The notes under the pieces were generated by a model. The model did no database searches. It saw only the letters and a program-made list of their open reading frames with translations, and was not told the DNA's origin. A stretch of DNA of 64,000 nt from Pycnopodia helianthoides (lineage: Eukaryota; Echinodermata; Asteroidea; Forcipulatida; Asteriidae): NCBI GenBank assembly GCA_032158295.1, contig CM063258.1, forward strand, positions 16,777,703-16,841,702. Reading direction: 5' to 3'. Within the stretch, counting starts at the first letter, position 1. The number at the start of each line of letters is the position of its first letter. The translations under genes and the position numbers were made by a program. Shown in pieces: positions 12,204 to 25,695 of this stretch.

Positions 12204-12811
12204 TCATTCACGATCCCTAGATGAACAAGATTTATTGATGACATTGATGATTTCATACGCGTTGCTCTCCTTCCTCCCTGAAGCTTTAAATTTAGGCGTC
12301 AGTAGAGGCGATTCCATCTGCACATGCAGCATACACTTGGCTTCATCTCTGGCTCTGAAAGGTTAATTTTATACAGATAAAAAATTGTATCAAGCCAAGA
12401 ACCTCGGGTTGCTAAATTCCTTGCAGGTGTTTTACAAAAATTAACCAACAAGGATACCCTCCCTAGTGCTCGCTGGTGTTGATTTTGTCTGTATATGAAT
12501 AAAATGTTTCAAGCAAGGCAGCCCGTCAACTCTAGAGATCCAAAGTAACAGTTTCAGAGTTTTAAAAAAACTGGCCACTCATCTTTGTTAGAATTGTGCA
12601 TGATTGGAGTTCCCTGTGAAGAGTGTTATGTCTTAAAATTATAATTATAATGTGTACAGAGCACATAATGGGAGGGGGGAGTAGACAGATAAGGAAAATT
12701 TACTTACTTTTTATGAATGCCTTTAACATCTACATATAAGATGGGCAGATATTGAGCTGATGGTGTGCACCTGTACACCTTAGAAGTCTGCTAGTTGATG
12801 GGTAGACATCA
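12204..12811 (-). pseudogene. Frameshifted copy of the two terminal exons (right arm)
   Basis: This is the mirror of 6643-7658. The terminal exon (12354-12204) is open and gives nearly the same peptide, with changes such as ARDEAKCMLHVQ for ARVEANCKLCVQ, so the CKLC cysteine pair is lost. The other exon (12811-12708) is 104 nt instead of 105 because one A is missing in cccatcttatatg, which shifts the frame before the splice site. Splice signals are intact. The right copy thus appears dead unless it is joined differently. Confidence 0.65.
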
Positions 12812-13781
12812 CTAAAAATTAAATGGCAGAAACAAATTTATACAATTAACTTACATACAAATGTAAAATTATATACAGAAACATTTTCAGCTTTTGACTG
12901 GCAAATTGCTCTAGAATGTTATCTGACTTGTACATCTTGGAAAATTACACTTCCCTCTAACACATGTCCATTAATTTTGGTGACAGAGCTCACCTTTTAA
13001 TAAACAAGGTTCAACACTTGATTTCATATTTATCAAATGTAAGTGCCCTTTGCAAAATGAAAATGCCCTTGCTCTCTCAAAGATAAAATTACAAGCCTGT
13101 GTTGGACAAATCTCATGTGGCAAGGTACTGTGGAATCCTTCAAATTTCAGAGGCTGAGAATGTATGAGCTTTCCAAACAACGCGAACATGAATATATACA
13201 ATAATATTTTCATGTTTAAATGTTTAAAAGAAATTTACCTTTACTGGAGAGGGCATTATTTTGCAGATCGCAGCCTCTACTTGTTGACGGGTAGATCTCT
13301 TTGGAGATGGCAAGTCTCAGCTGTACAAAAAAAAAAAAAAAAAAAACTAAAGCAGTTAAGTTCAGATAAGAAACAACCAAGCCTGTCAACTTTTAAATGA
13401 TTGACAAACAATCATTTTAAAATGAATCGTTATGCTACAAGGACATTTCTGATTCAAATTCATGTTTGAACCAGAGCAAAATTATAAATTCTGCACAATT
13501 ACAAGAGAGCTCAGTTTGAAAGGACTGAGAGTGTAAAAAACATTTTACTTCACATTAAGACAGGAAGAAAATATTGGGGGACTTGAGCATAACAAGATCA
13601 TTTTGATTGTTGCGATCAGAATGAGCTACTGCAATTTAAAAGAGTTTTTAGAGGATTGGTGACGGTACGAACTTTATTATCATCAGCGAGTTCTCAGAAA
13701 GAAACTAATCCAGCAGGTGGCATCCAATATTCTAAAAACCAAAAGCTAAAAGATTTTTATTTCTTTTATTTAAGAATTCAC

Positions 13782-13872
13782 CTTTGACTGGGAAGAGCAG
13801 CTCCTTTATCAATAGCCAGACTTGGACATCTAATTGTTGACAGGTAGATCTCAATGGGAATCGTAGGCCTTC
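13782..13872 (-). CDS. Open exon related to the decayed 84-nt cores
   Basis: On the minus strand an acceptor (gtttgtag) precedes 91 nt that end at a gtgaat donor. In the frame RPTIPIEIYLSTIRCPSLA it is open and resembles the EIYPSTSRCLRS peptide of the decayed cores; a second frame is also open. It sits just outside and across the right palindrome boundary (13815), so the inversion breakpoint is inside this exon. It would be an upstream exon of the gene whose tail is at 12204-12811. Further upstream exons were not found. Confidence 0.45.
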
Positions 13873-13926
13873 CTACAAACAAAATGTCAACTCTTCAACA
13901 TTAGAGATAAAACAAATTTCCCTTAT

Positions 13927-14785
13927 TAAAGGAACATTACAGAATTGGTAAGAAAAAAACTTGTAAAATATACTTTTTGATCACAGATTTACATAAAACT
14001 TACACGGTCTGATGATGATGATATAGGTTTTCTCGGTCAATTTTGGCAAATTTTGTTTATTTATTGGCACTTGAGTAACTTTGCCGATGTATTTCGAAAA
14101 CGAGCTTTCGCCACAGTTTTACACGCATATTTCTAGAAATGGCAGCTCAATAAGAAACCAGGAAAAACATAAAGGAACATTAGGTGTTGGTCAGTTAACC
14201 GATAAAATCCCCCCCCCCCAAATCGAGAAAAGAATAAAGAAGAAAACAAAGAACAAAAATTTAATGGGTCCCATGTAAAATCTACTGGAAACATAAGTAA
14301 AGAAAAATATGGTTTGCCTGAATTGAAGTGAAGATACGAAACAGTTGCCTAGTACTGTATTTTATTCGCATTTCTTTATCTTACTTGTTTGAATTCTCAT
14401 TTAGCGAAATTGATTGCCTCTTTACGAAATTGAAAAAAATAAATCAGTAAAAATCTCCAGTCGAACCAGCTTTGCTAAATTGAATGATTGTGCGTCACGA
14501 ACAAGAACAAGAATGTTTATATATGCTAAATTGAATACAGTGCTAAAGGATTCTGAATGCCTCAAAACTAAATTGAATGCCCGAATTCTGAATTTGAAAC
14601 GCAGTAGAAACTGAAGAGGCAAAATGGCTCTAATTCGAACGCACAAAAATTAAATTGGCTGCTCATTTGCCGAATTTGACCGAGAAAACCTATAGTAAGT
14701 TGACCGTGTAAGTTTTGTGTAAATCTGTGATCAAAAGTATATTTAACAAGTTTTTTTTCCTACCAATTCTGTAATGTTCCTTTAA
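13927..14785. mobile_element. TTAA-flanked MITE with a second inverted-repeat element inside
   Basis: The outer ends are TTAA then aggaacattacagaattggt, and the inverse followed by TTAA. The inverted repeats extend for over 80 bp (through cagatttacataaaacttac). Two shorter copies with the same ends are at 21655 and 62323. Inside this copy is another inverted repeat, ataggttttctcggtcaa near 14025 and its complement near 14690, enclosing about 660 bp with recurring aaattgaatg motifs. This points to a nested insertion. The TTAA target is typical of piggyBac-type elements. No transposase is present. Confidence 0.85.
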
Positions 14786-14929
14786 AGGAACCTTCCATCA
14801 GTTGTTTTTGGAACCAACGCATTCACTCTCATCTTCTATAGTTTTCTGTAAGTTTTCATTACATTTGCTGACATGTTTCAGTGAAATAAGTGGTTTTAGA
14901 GGATCTTGTGCACATAAAGGTTGTGCATC

Positions 14930-16165
14930 CATGGGCAGTTTTAGGCCCGGGTACCTGAAGTGAATACCGGTCGGGTACCCGGGTACCCGAATAGAAAGCC
15001 AGGAAGTACTGAATATTCATTGTACTAAACACCTACGCAAGTGAACCGATATGCAATATGCATGCCCATGAAAAAGTAACACACACACACACACACACGG
15101 TAACCGCCGACAGCAAAATATACACACAAAATAAAACACTTCAACCTTAACAAATTTCTTTAGGAATGCAACAATGAAAAGCGCAAGACGTTTTATTTAC
15201 AAAAACTTTTCTTAACACGAAACTGGAAATCTGCAATTCCAGTCCCAATCGGATGATTTAAATTCAATGCGTAAAGTAAACAAGCATTACTTATAGCAAA
15301 AACAAAATGTTTTACTTTTACCTTATGTTTTACATGTACATGTACTCGGCTCCCGGCCATTTGTCCATTTAGCGCCCATTCCATTACTAAAAACTTTTTT
15401 TTTTTTCTCAGTTTATCGGGGGCTTCGTGCCTTTTTAAAATTAGAAAAACAGCGCTATGGTCAATACATTAAGCCCACTCCCCACGCAGCACGTGCTGAA
15501 CCAATACAATTTTGTTGCCGAGGTTGATTTTCCTGCTGTGGCCACACACGTGCATGGATGCTGCGTTAGGTTTTATTCCACAAATTCCCCCTACATGGCC
15601 GGCTACATGTACATGTACATGTAATACGCTACGACATCATACCTCTTGCAAACCACATGCACCACGTGTGAACTGAACCATTTGTTGCATGCTGCATGCA
15701 TTCCTTTTGTGGCGATTATAGCCACACAGGTGCGCGGGTGCTTTTCGCTGGCTATTAGCCAATATTGAGCTGCCAATGATGTGCTGCGTTTAGCTCATGA
15801 TGGGCGTTGCATTTTACAGGAGTAACAGTGACAAACCGGAACAGTAATACTACAAAGGACTACTTGCCGACACTGCCGACAACCCGACATAAGCAGTGAG
15901 GGATTGCCTTGTTGTTACTGTGAATGAAACCTTACACAATAATTAAAATAAACTCCTGGCGGACACCAGACGGAAAATCTGAACGACAGCCAAAACAAAT
16001 TAAAAATCTAAAGCGTCCGACAGTGTTATAGCTACCAGTTTTTTTTCCCCCCTGAAAAAAAGTGCGGCTACATTTTTTAGCGGGTAATTGGACCAAAAAT
16101 TTTAAACGGGTACCCGGATTATCGGTCGGGTACCCGGGTACCCCGGTTCCCGTCACAGCCTTAGT
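14930..16165. mobile_element. Probable non-autonomous DNA transposon with CGGGTACCCG ends
   Basis: Both ends carry clustered gggtacccg motifs (14945-14995 and 16105-16145, each including cggtcgggtacccgggtacc), and the right end reads ccggttcccgtcacagcctt. Such ends resemble hAT-type elements, but I could not define clean terminal repeats or a target duplication at the left end. The interior has a CA microsatellite (about 15079-15098), several catgtacatgta runs and no transposase frame. Confidence 0.45.
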
Positions 16166-16274
16166 TAGTGACATCAGGCTAATTTAATAAATATGTGATA
16201 AAAATGGCCACTGGATTTGGGCTTCTGATTCCATATGTGTTATGAAATGACACTGTGATTATTTTTAACTATAG

Positions 16275-16387
16275 ATCTGCTGTCCATTCATCAGTACCTC
16301 TGCCCCTTTTTGAGCCACGGATTACATCACACCTAATAGAGCTGCACCTGAAAATGTTAAAGGGGACATTTCAGAATCTTCCAATGT
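16275..16387 (+). CDS. Candidate coding exon, unrecognised gene
   Basis: Acceptor ctatag precedes 113 nt, followed by the strong donor gtaagt. The open frame reads SAVHSSVPLPLFEPRITSHL, then IELHLKMLKGTFQNLPM. It looks like genuine protein sequence, but its exit phase (one base) does not match the entry phase of the next exon at 17513 (needs two bases). Either an exon between them was missed, a weaker donor two bases upstream is used, or the two belong to different genes. Confidence 0.4.
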
Positions 16388-17512
16388 GTAAGTTTATGGT
16401 GCAAACTAAAAATCTTGTAAAAATGAGAGGTTTTGGACTACACAGCCATGCACCTATAATGAACACCAAATCATGAACTCATCATATTTACAGTTGTTTA
16501 GATATGGAGGTGTTACAGTTACAATAGTGCCTTGGGGAAGTTAATTTTTGTGTTCATTAATTCATTGATCTTTTTGTTATTTTTAATGGAGCGTACATGT
16601 TCAGATGTAACAATACATTACCAACTGTCCATCAGTTACAGTATACCCATACATAGATCCAGATGACTTTGCAGTTTGATTGAAAGGATGTGATTTGAAA
16701 CCCTTTGTTGTGTTTTAATAAGTTAATATGAAGTAAACGTGCATTCAACAAGAAGTACAATATCTAGATTCATTAGGACTAAAAAAACAATTTGTTGGAT
16801 TGCCCTTTCACCCGATTTTTTTCTTGGGTGGTCGGTCGAATTTATTTATTTATTTATTTTTTCTCAAGGTACATGAATGTACATGTATGTACATGCAGCT
16901 GTCAGATGTTCTCTAGTGCATGCTCAAGTGTAAACAATCCACTTTTTCCGTATCGAATCTGAAGTCACAATCTGCGCATGCGTTAGTGACTAAAACAAAA
17001 GTGCATGGCGCGCGATCGGGATAGCCCCCTATTTTTTAATATTCGTTTTTAATTTTTTTAATTTTATATTTCAACATCTATTACGGGAAGAAGACATTTT
17101 TATGTAGGCTATAGGCCTGTTACAAAGGTTTGTATTTTATTTCCAGTGTTCTTTTTATTAATATGCCCTGAAAGTGTCCATGCACAAAATACACCAAGGC
17201 AAACTCAAGTCTAAGTACTAAAACATGACGTGAAAATACTGTTTATAATCGCCCTGTTTGTCATATACCTGGCGAAAAAATATAACGATTTATAGTTAAA
17301 AATATGTGTCTGTCATCTATATTTTAATTAAAGGGCAACCGTATTTACCATTTTATAAGCATAAATATTCATGAAATCAAAATTTTGAAGTGAAAAAAGG
17401 GACCCCCCCCAAAAAAAAAAAAAACACAACCAAGATTTTGCTACTTTTACGGTCAAAAAATTTAGGCCTTACTTCAACTAATTTTAGTATTTAAATTTTG
17501 CATCTTCTTTAG

Positions 17513-18155
17513 TTCTGCTACCTCTGGGATTGCACCATATGTAAATGCAAAAAAGCAAATCGCCTATGTGGGCTGTTCATGTAAAGACTGTCAAAATGTG
17601 GTAGCTACTGTACATGGTGTGGAAAACAATAATTTACCTGAAGATGAGCTAGAAGATGATGAAGATTCAGAATGTGACTCGAGTTCTGTTTCAAGTAATA
17701 TTAGTACCCATCGGAATGATCACGATGTGACACTTACTGAAGGTGTCAATTTTGAAATGGAAATTTTCAATGAATGTGATATAATTCCCCAATTACATAA
17801 AGGTATACCTGCAATATAATTGGAATTATAAGACAATGTAGGAGAGACTCAGTCTCCCACCCTTTTGCTTTATTATGCAGATTACCCATCCTATCCTACT
17901 GGATTTGTTGGATGCCAGGATATTTACCTACTCAAGCTTACTCATGGATTTCTTGGGAGAACGCACCTTCACTACACCCTATTCCTAAGAACTTTTAATA
18001 AGCTAATGAGGGACATTCTATTAGCTTCAAAGGGTCGATCAGATTGCAACACAAGGGATAATCTACAGGGTGAGTCTCTCCGGAATTGGCGAAATATAAT
18101 GCAGAATGCAGTTACATGCAGTAACGTTGAAGAAAACAGTGATGTTGAAGTTTAA
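17513..18155 (+). CDS. Two terminal coding exons of an unrecognised gene
   Basis: Exon 17513-17802 follows ttctttag and ends before gtatac. Exon 17881-18155 follows tattatgcag and runs to a TAA stop. Phase fits exactly across the 78-bp intron. The partial product has about 187 residues: a short lead ending in QIAYVGCSCKDCQNVVATV (a Cys-x-Cys-x-x-Cys cluster), an acidic Ser-rich linker (DELEDDEDSECDSSSVSSN), then a hydrophobic-aromatic C-terminal part including YPTGFVGCQDIYLLKLTHGF and LHYTLFLRTFNKLMRDILLA. I do not recognise a domain. An origin in a mobile element is possible because both flanks are repeat-rich. Confidence 0.5.
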
Positions 18156-18970
18156 TTGAGTATATCGCACTTGTTTCTGAATTGAAATGTAACTGCTTTT
18201 TTTAGGTTGTAAAACTTGTGCCTACATGTTTCTTTACACTTTCTTATTATTCCAAACATATGCCAGGATCAACTTGAAAGCTTTTTCTGAATTTGCTTAA
18301 CAGTTTGTTTACAAATACAAATTAATTTGTTTTGATAAGTGTAATTTTAAGGGGGAAAACCTACTTAGATATTTTATAAATGGGCCCATTGTTTTAAGCA
18401 TCTATAAGCAGTTTACCATAACAGTTTATACATTTTATATCCATGAAATTTGGTGTACAAGAAATATCCATCATACTTTAACCACCATCCTTCAGTTTTT
18501 TCTTTCATTGCTTACTTTCAGTCTATACTTTAATTAGATAAAGACTTTTTCGCAAATACTCAGTGCGCATTCCACGGCAAACGCACGCGTACCGAATATT
18601 TGCAAAGTAGTCTATGGTGTAGCACGAGTTACCGAAACACACATTTTTTAATAATATTATAAAATGACCCTGGTGGCACTTTAATTGATGCACAAATACA
18701 ATGTCATGTGTCTAATTTTCATTTGATTTTGCAGATAGAATGTTATAGTAGGAGACCAGCCTGTAGGTCCCATGAAAGGTTTGAAAGTGTTTTTGTGTTC
18801 CCTGATGAATACCGAACAATTTTGATTTGGGCTGCCCCCTTGAAAATGTCAGGCATTTCCGGGAGGGGTCATCAAAGGTCAAACATGGGTCAAAATTCAA
18901 ATATATTCCAATCGTGTCGATATGCATATCAAATTACTCGTCCAGTCAAGAGGATTCCAAAAATGTATAG
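18156..18970. other. Intergenic, no gene recognised
   Basis: This is AT-rich sequence after the stop at 18155. A 95-codon plus-strand frame (18708-18995) runs into the inverted-repeat element that follows; it has no recognisable domain or convincing exon boundaries, so I leave it uncalled. Confidence 0.4.
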
Positions 18971-18977
18971 TTTGTTA

Positions 18978-19285
18978 GGCCAAAAAAAAAATTAAAATAC
19001 CAGTTGATCATCCTTTTTATTATTATTTTTTAATTTTACTATTTTTTTTCAAAAAGACACATTTTCTGTGTATTTTTTTTATTAAACTTACCAATCTTTT
19101 AGAACTTGTAACTACAGAAAGTAAGTGGTGATGTTAAACTGAAGAATTGGTGGCCAGTTTGAATTAAAATGCTTGGCGGCTACCTTCGAAAGAAATAAAA
19201 AATAACAAATAAAAAGGCCCTCATCCTCCATTTTTTGAAAAAACCTGGACGATCAACTGGTATTCTTTTTTACTTGGCCTTATAA
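18978..19285. mobile_element. Short inverted-repeat element (MITE-like)
   Basis: The left end has ggccaaaaaa, an A-rich stretch and aataccagttgatcatcc; the right end has the complement (gacgatcaactggtatt, then a T-rich stretch and ttggcc). The interior is AT-rich. No clear target duplication was seen and there is no coding capacity. Confidence 0.55.
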
Positions 19286-19289
19286 CTTT

Positions 19290-20560
19290 GACCTTAAATG
19301 AGGGCGCTTGTCAGAATATTATCTGAACACTCCTATTAGACTAATAGAACAGTCTGTGTAACCCAGTAGTTCCCAGTAGCTGTGTAATCCTATTATGTAA
19401 CTCAGCAGTTCTCTGGAAAACTTAATCTGTACATTGTGTTTCCCAGAAAGTCACAGTAGCAGTATTCAGTGATGCATGCAGCATGCAGCCTCTTAAAGAT
19501 CTAACTTTATTTTAGCCAACATTGCTTAAACCATGGTTGTCATGCTTTCAGATAAATGTAATTTGCATCATAAAGGAACGATTCAAATTCACAATAGTTG
19601 CTTAGGGACATGCTTGACAACAGTCGCGAACAGGTGTATTAAGTTTGAGTATAGCAAGAGAGAGAGAGAGAGAGAAAGTGGTCAGATGATTTTTGAATCA
19701 AGTTTAAGATGGTGTGAGTATCAAGAGATCGTGCTTCTTTAATATTATTGTCACCAGGCATAGCAATACATTTATTGCAGAAATAAGTAAGGCAGCGAAC
19801 TTAATGAAGACAGTATAATTAATTGTCTATCGTTTGAGAGTATCTTCAGGGACAGTGTTGCCACTAGATTGAGAGTGAGACACACCACAATATAACCACC
19901 GTAAGTTATAATTGTTTGATTCCAACAATCAAAGTGTTGAATTAAGAGTAATTGATTATTAGCTAAAAAGCGAATAGCAGATTGTTTGATTTAAAAGAAA
20001 GATGTATTGCCTATAGAATTTTAAGAACAATCTTGTATATATCTATATAGAATGGTGATTAAGTAAACAGTAAATTTAATTTTTTTAAACAGTAATCTGA
20101 TATAAATGATTATTATGTGACACTGCTTTGGCAAAGCAAAGGATGGTCGGTAAGATCTGGGTTTGCTGCCCACTTATTCATGAATGGAATTTGCTGCCCA
20201 GTGATGGAAAGTAGGTAGCACCGCCCAAGAATGTTCTCTTCAACAACGTCTGCAGTATTATCACTTAAAACAAAAACTCTTGCCGATGATGTACAGTGAC
20301 ACTCAGTTCAGAAGTGTATACAAATTTGTGTGTATTTCTCTGTTTTTAGGCATACGGAGGCTCAATTTTTACCCCCCAAAATGCCAAAAAGCTCAATAGC
20401 TTCCCAGTGTTTGCCCCCCGGACCCGCACCCAGTACATTACTTTTAAGCCCCCCAAGACTACTTCCTGCACACCCTCCCCCTACACTGCTGACCAATTTA
20501 ATCCAATTTAACCCCTGTCTAGGGCCCTACTCTGTACTCAAACACACACAAGACCTGCAG
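19290..20560. other. Intergenic, no gene recognised
   Basis: This stretch holds an (AG)n microsatellite at about 19649-19674, AT-rich sequence with no splice-bounded frames, and a C-rich stretch at 20370-20480. Confidence 0.45.
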
Positions 20561-20970
20561 GGCCCAATTTTATAGAGACAACAAAGTTATGCTTTCCTAC
20601 CAGAATAAGGTTACCATGGTTACCAGCCAAAATATCATGTCACATGCACCATTTCTGACTGGTAATAGTAAGTCAGTGATTAATATCCAGCTATTGCTAT
20701 TGCTGTGTGCTTATGCATTTTATTAAGCATCTGAGCTATAAATTGGTCTCCAAAAACGGAACTGCTGAAAAGGGCATGTTGTAACTTGTAGTTGGGTAGC
20801 ACTCTTCTCTTTTAGTCTTTTGGCCATGCTTTTAAAGAACTTTAAATATGCATGTACTTATCACTTCTCAAAAATTCAGAGAAAATTTTGAAAAGTAAAT
20901 TGCCTCTGCAATTTCCAACAAAACTCATTTTCTGCACACCGAAAAAGCAAGTCAACATATCAATGATATG

Positions 20971-21011
20971 CCGCAAATGGTCATGATATCAATATCATGA
21001 CCATGGTGCGG
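20971..21011. other. Long near-perfect hairpin
   Basis: Twelve bases (tggtcatgatat) are followed, after a 2-base loop, by their exact complement. The inverted symmetry continues imperfectly to ccgca on the left and tgcgg on the right. Possible cruciform; role unknown. Confidence 0.7.
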
Positions 21012-21239
21012 TTTTTAGCTTTGCGCATGGTGCCGAAAACACCAGAAATTTCTCCAAATTATGCGAATGGAAATCCCATTTCAACACTTTAATTATTAAG
21101 ACAAGAAAATTCACAACTCACCTTTGCATTGTTTCAATAGTTAATCATCGGAACTCCGGTAAAAATTAAACATTTTTGGAGCAAAAGACAAGGATTTCTG
21201 TCGACGTCATGCACTTTTTCTTTACCGTACATAACTGTC

Positions 21240-21340
21240 ATAATCAGGCGCGCGGCCGGGCGGCGGCGGTCGGACGTACGTACGACATGACAACGAGCGT
21301 GCGGCAGACGACCAAACTTACACTGTAAGTTTGGACTCAG
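21240..21340. promoter_or_regulatory. CpG-dense island with small hairpin
   Basis: About 65 bases near 21246-21310 are packed with CG dinucleotides (for example gcgcgcggccgggcggcggc), unlike the AT-rich surroundings. Immediately after is a perfect 10-bp stem with a 3-base loop (ccaaacttac / gtaagtttgg, 21312-21334). This could be a promoter or first exon of an uncalled transcript, or a GC-rich transposon part. Confidence 0.35.
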
Positions 21341-21654
21341 GGTCATGTGACCCGTTCTTATTCAAAGCCTGACCTCATTGGCTAACTTTTATACTATATT
21401 TACACATAAAATTGACTTGTATCTAAGGGGATGAGCAGGGGATGGGAGCTGCTTAAGCCCCAAAAGTAGCTAAGCACAACAAAATTATGCTTACCCGAAT
21501 AAGGTTACCGGCCAAAATACCATGTCACATGTACAATTTGTGACTGGTATCCTGCTCTTTTCTGCTTAGCAGAAAATTGTTCAGCGGTTTTTTCTGCTTA
21601 AGCAGCTCTATGAAATTGGGCCCAGCAATGTTTACGCACATGGGATGCGCTTGT

Positions 21655-22045
21655 TTAAAGGAACATTACAGAATTGGTTTTTGCTAACGAAACAGTTGCT
21701 GGCAGTGTAAGCACTTTATGTAATCCACCATATACATAAACTGACAAACCTGTAGTAGTTTGAGATCGATCGGCCATCGGGGTCACGAGAAAATAGTGAA
21801 AAACCGATTACACATTTGCATGAAATCATATATGATTCAACAAATGAATGAAACACTGAGCGATAAACTCCAATCGGAAAATTAGTTTATTCATTTCTCA
21901 TCAAATATGACATTTCAGACAGAAATATTTCAAGGGATGTTTTCTATTATCATCATCATTAGACCGTGTAAGTTTTATGTAAATCTGTGATCAAAAAGTA
22001 TATTTTACAAGTTTTGTTCTTACCAATTCTGTAATGTTCCTTTAA
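21655..22045. mobile_element. TTAA MITE, AGGAACATTACAG family, 391-bp copy
   Basis: TTAA flanks both ends. Terminal inverted repeat aggaacattacagaattggt starts at 21659 and its complement ends at 22041. The interior includes gataaactccaatcgg and tcatcaaatatgacatttca, shared in reverse orientation with the copy at 62323-62716. Non-coding. Confidence 0.9.
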
Positions 22046-22622
22046 TTATTGAACCAATGTTTATTCAGCGGGATTCGATTGGTTAACTTGTTTTTTTCAG
22101 AAGAGAACAATGATGTCCCTTGAAGAGAATGGAATACTACGATGAAAGAGTGATCATAGTATTGTCTAGAGGTAAGGAGAATTTAGAAGTTGATCAGTAC
22201 CCATCCGATAATTATAAATTAGGTAGGCCTACTAAGTACTTGTTTGTGGTGAAAATTTTAGTTTGTAACTAAAAATAAAATCACGGCTTTAGAAATGTTT
22301 ACTCTTATTATTAAAATAAAACGAATGCAGCCTGCCACTGAAATACCTGTAAAGAATTGGAATGGTCTCACTGACGGTGTAAACATTATAAAGACGTAAA
22401 CCAATCACAAGAAAACATCAACAAGTTTTGACCAATCAGATAGCGTAATAAGAGCGTCAACTTTTAAGCGCGCAATCGATGATACCTGACGCTCGTACAT
22501 AAATCGCGTTCGTTCGATACTTTCAAATCATTTCTGTTGCTGTGAGCATTTGAGTCACGACGTAACGGGTTTAGTTTTGTATTCCTTTTCAACCATCATA
22601 AAAGGTAGTTTAGTTCTCCAAA
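22046..22622 (+). promoter_or_regulatory. Alpha-tubulin promoter and 5' leader
   Basis: Two ccaatca boxes lie at 22401-22407 and 22432-22438, about 190-220 bases before the start codon, a usual arrangement for highly expressed genes. A weak cataaat TATA-like motif lies at 22498-22504. The rest up to the ATG is probably 5' UTR. The transcription start was not determined. A splice-bounded block at 22103-22171 has no open frame and was not called. Confidence 0.5.

Positions 22623-25695
<3,073 letters not shown>

Larger units (their letters stand above)
10150..13815 (-). repeat. Right arm of the large inverted duplication
   Basis: This is the mirror of 5031-9810. It ends at ctcctttatcaatag, the complement of the left arm start. 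At this outer edge the arm lies inside an open exon-like block (13782-13872), whereas at the left edge the same point abuts a tandem unit. The right side therefore looks like the original arrangement and the left arm like the transplanted copy. It is shorter by one tandem unit and by a roughly 400-bp deletion. Confidence 0.9.
20563..21625. mobile_element. Split or composite copy of the GGGCCCAATTTCATAG MITE family
   Basis: The left end (20563-20690) starts gggcccaattttatagag and continues with aataaggttacc and ccagccaaaatatcatgtca. The right part (21440-21625) holds gtagctaagcacaacaaaat, the same ggttacc/gccaaaatacc block and ends at gctctatgaaattgggccc. Between them, 20700-21440 holds unrelated sequence including a hairpin and a GC-rich island. 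This may be one element split by an insertion, or two partial copies. Confidence 0.6.

Noticed and set aside
17565..17600. CSCKDC motif resembling a cysteine-rich stretch in NPC1-type proteins
   Set aside because: The similarity is a few residues only and the flanking sequence does not follow that family.
22103..22171. Splice-bounded block upstream of tubulin
   Set aside because: All three frames have stops; it could be a non-coding leader of another transcript but nothing links it.
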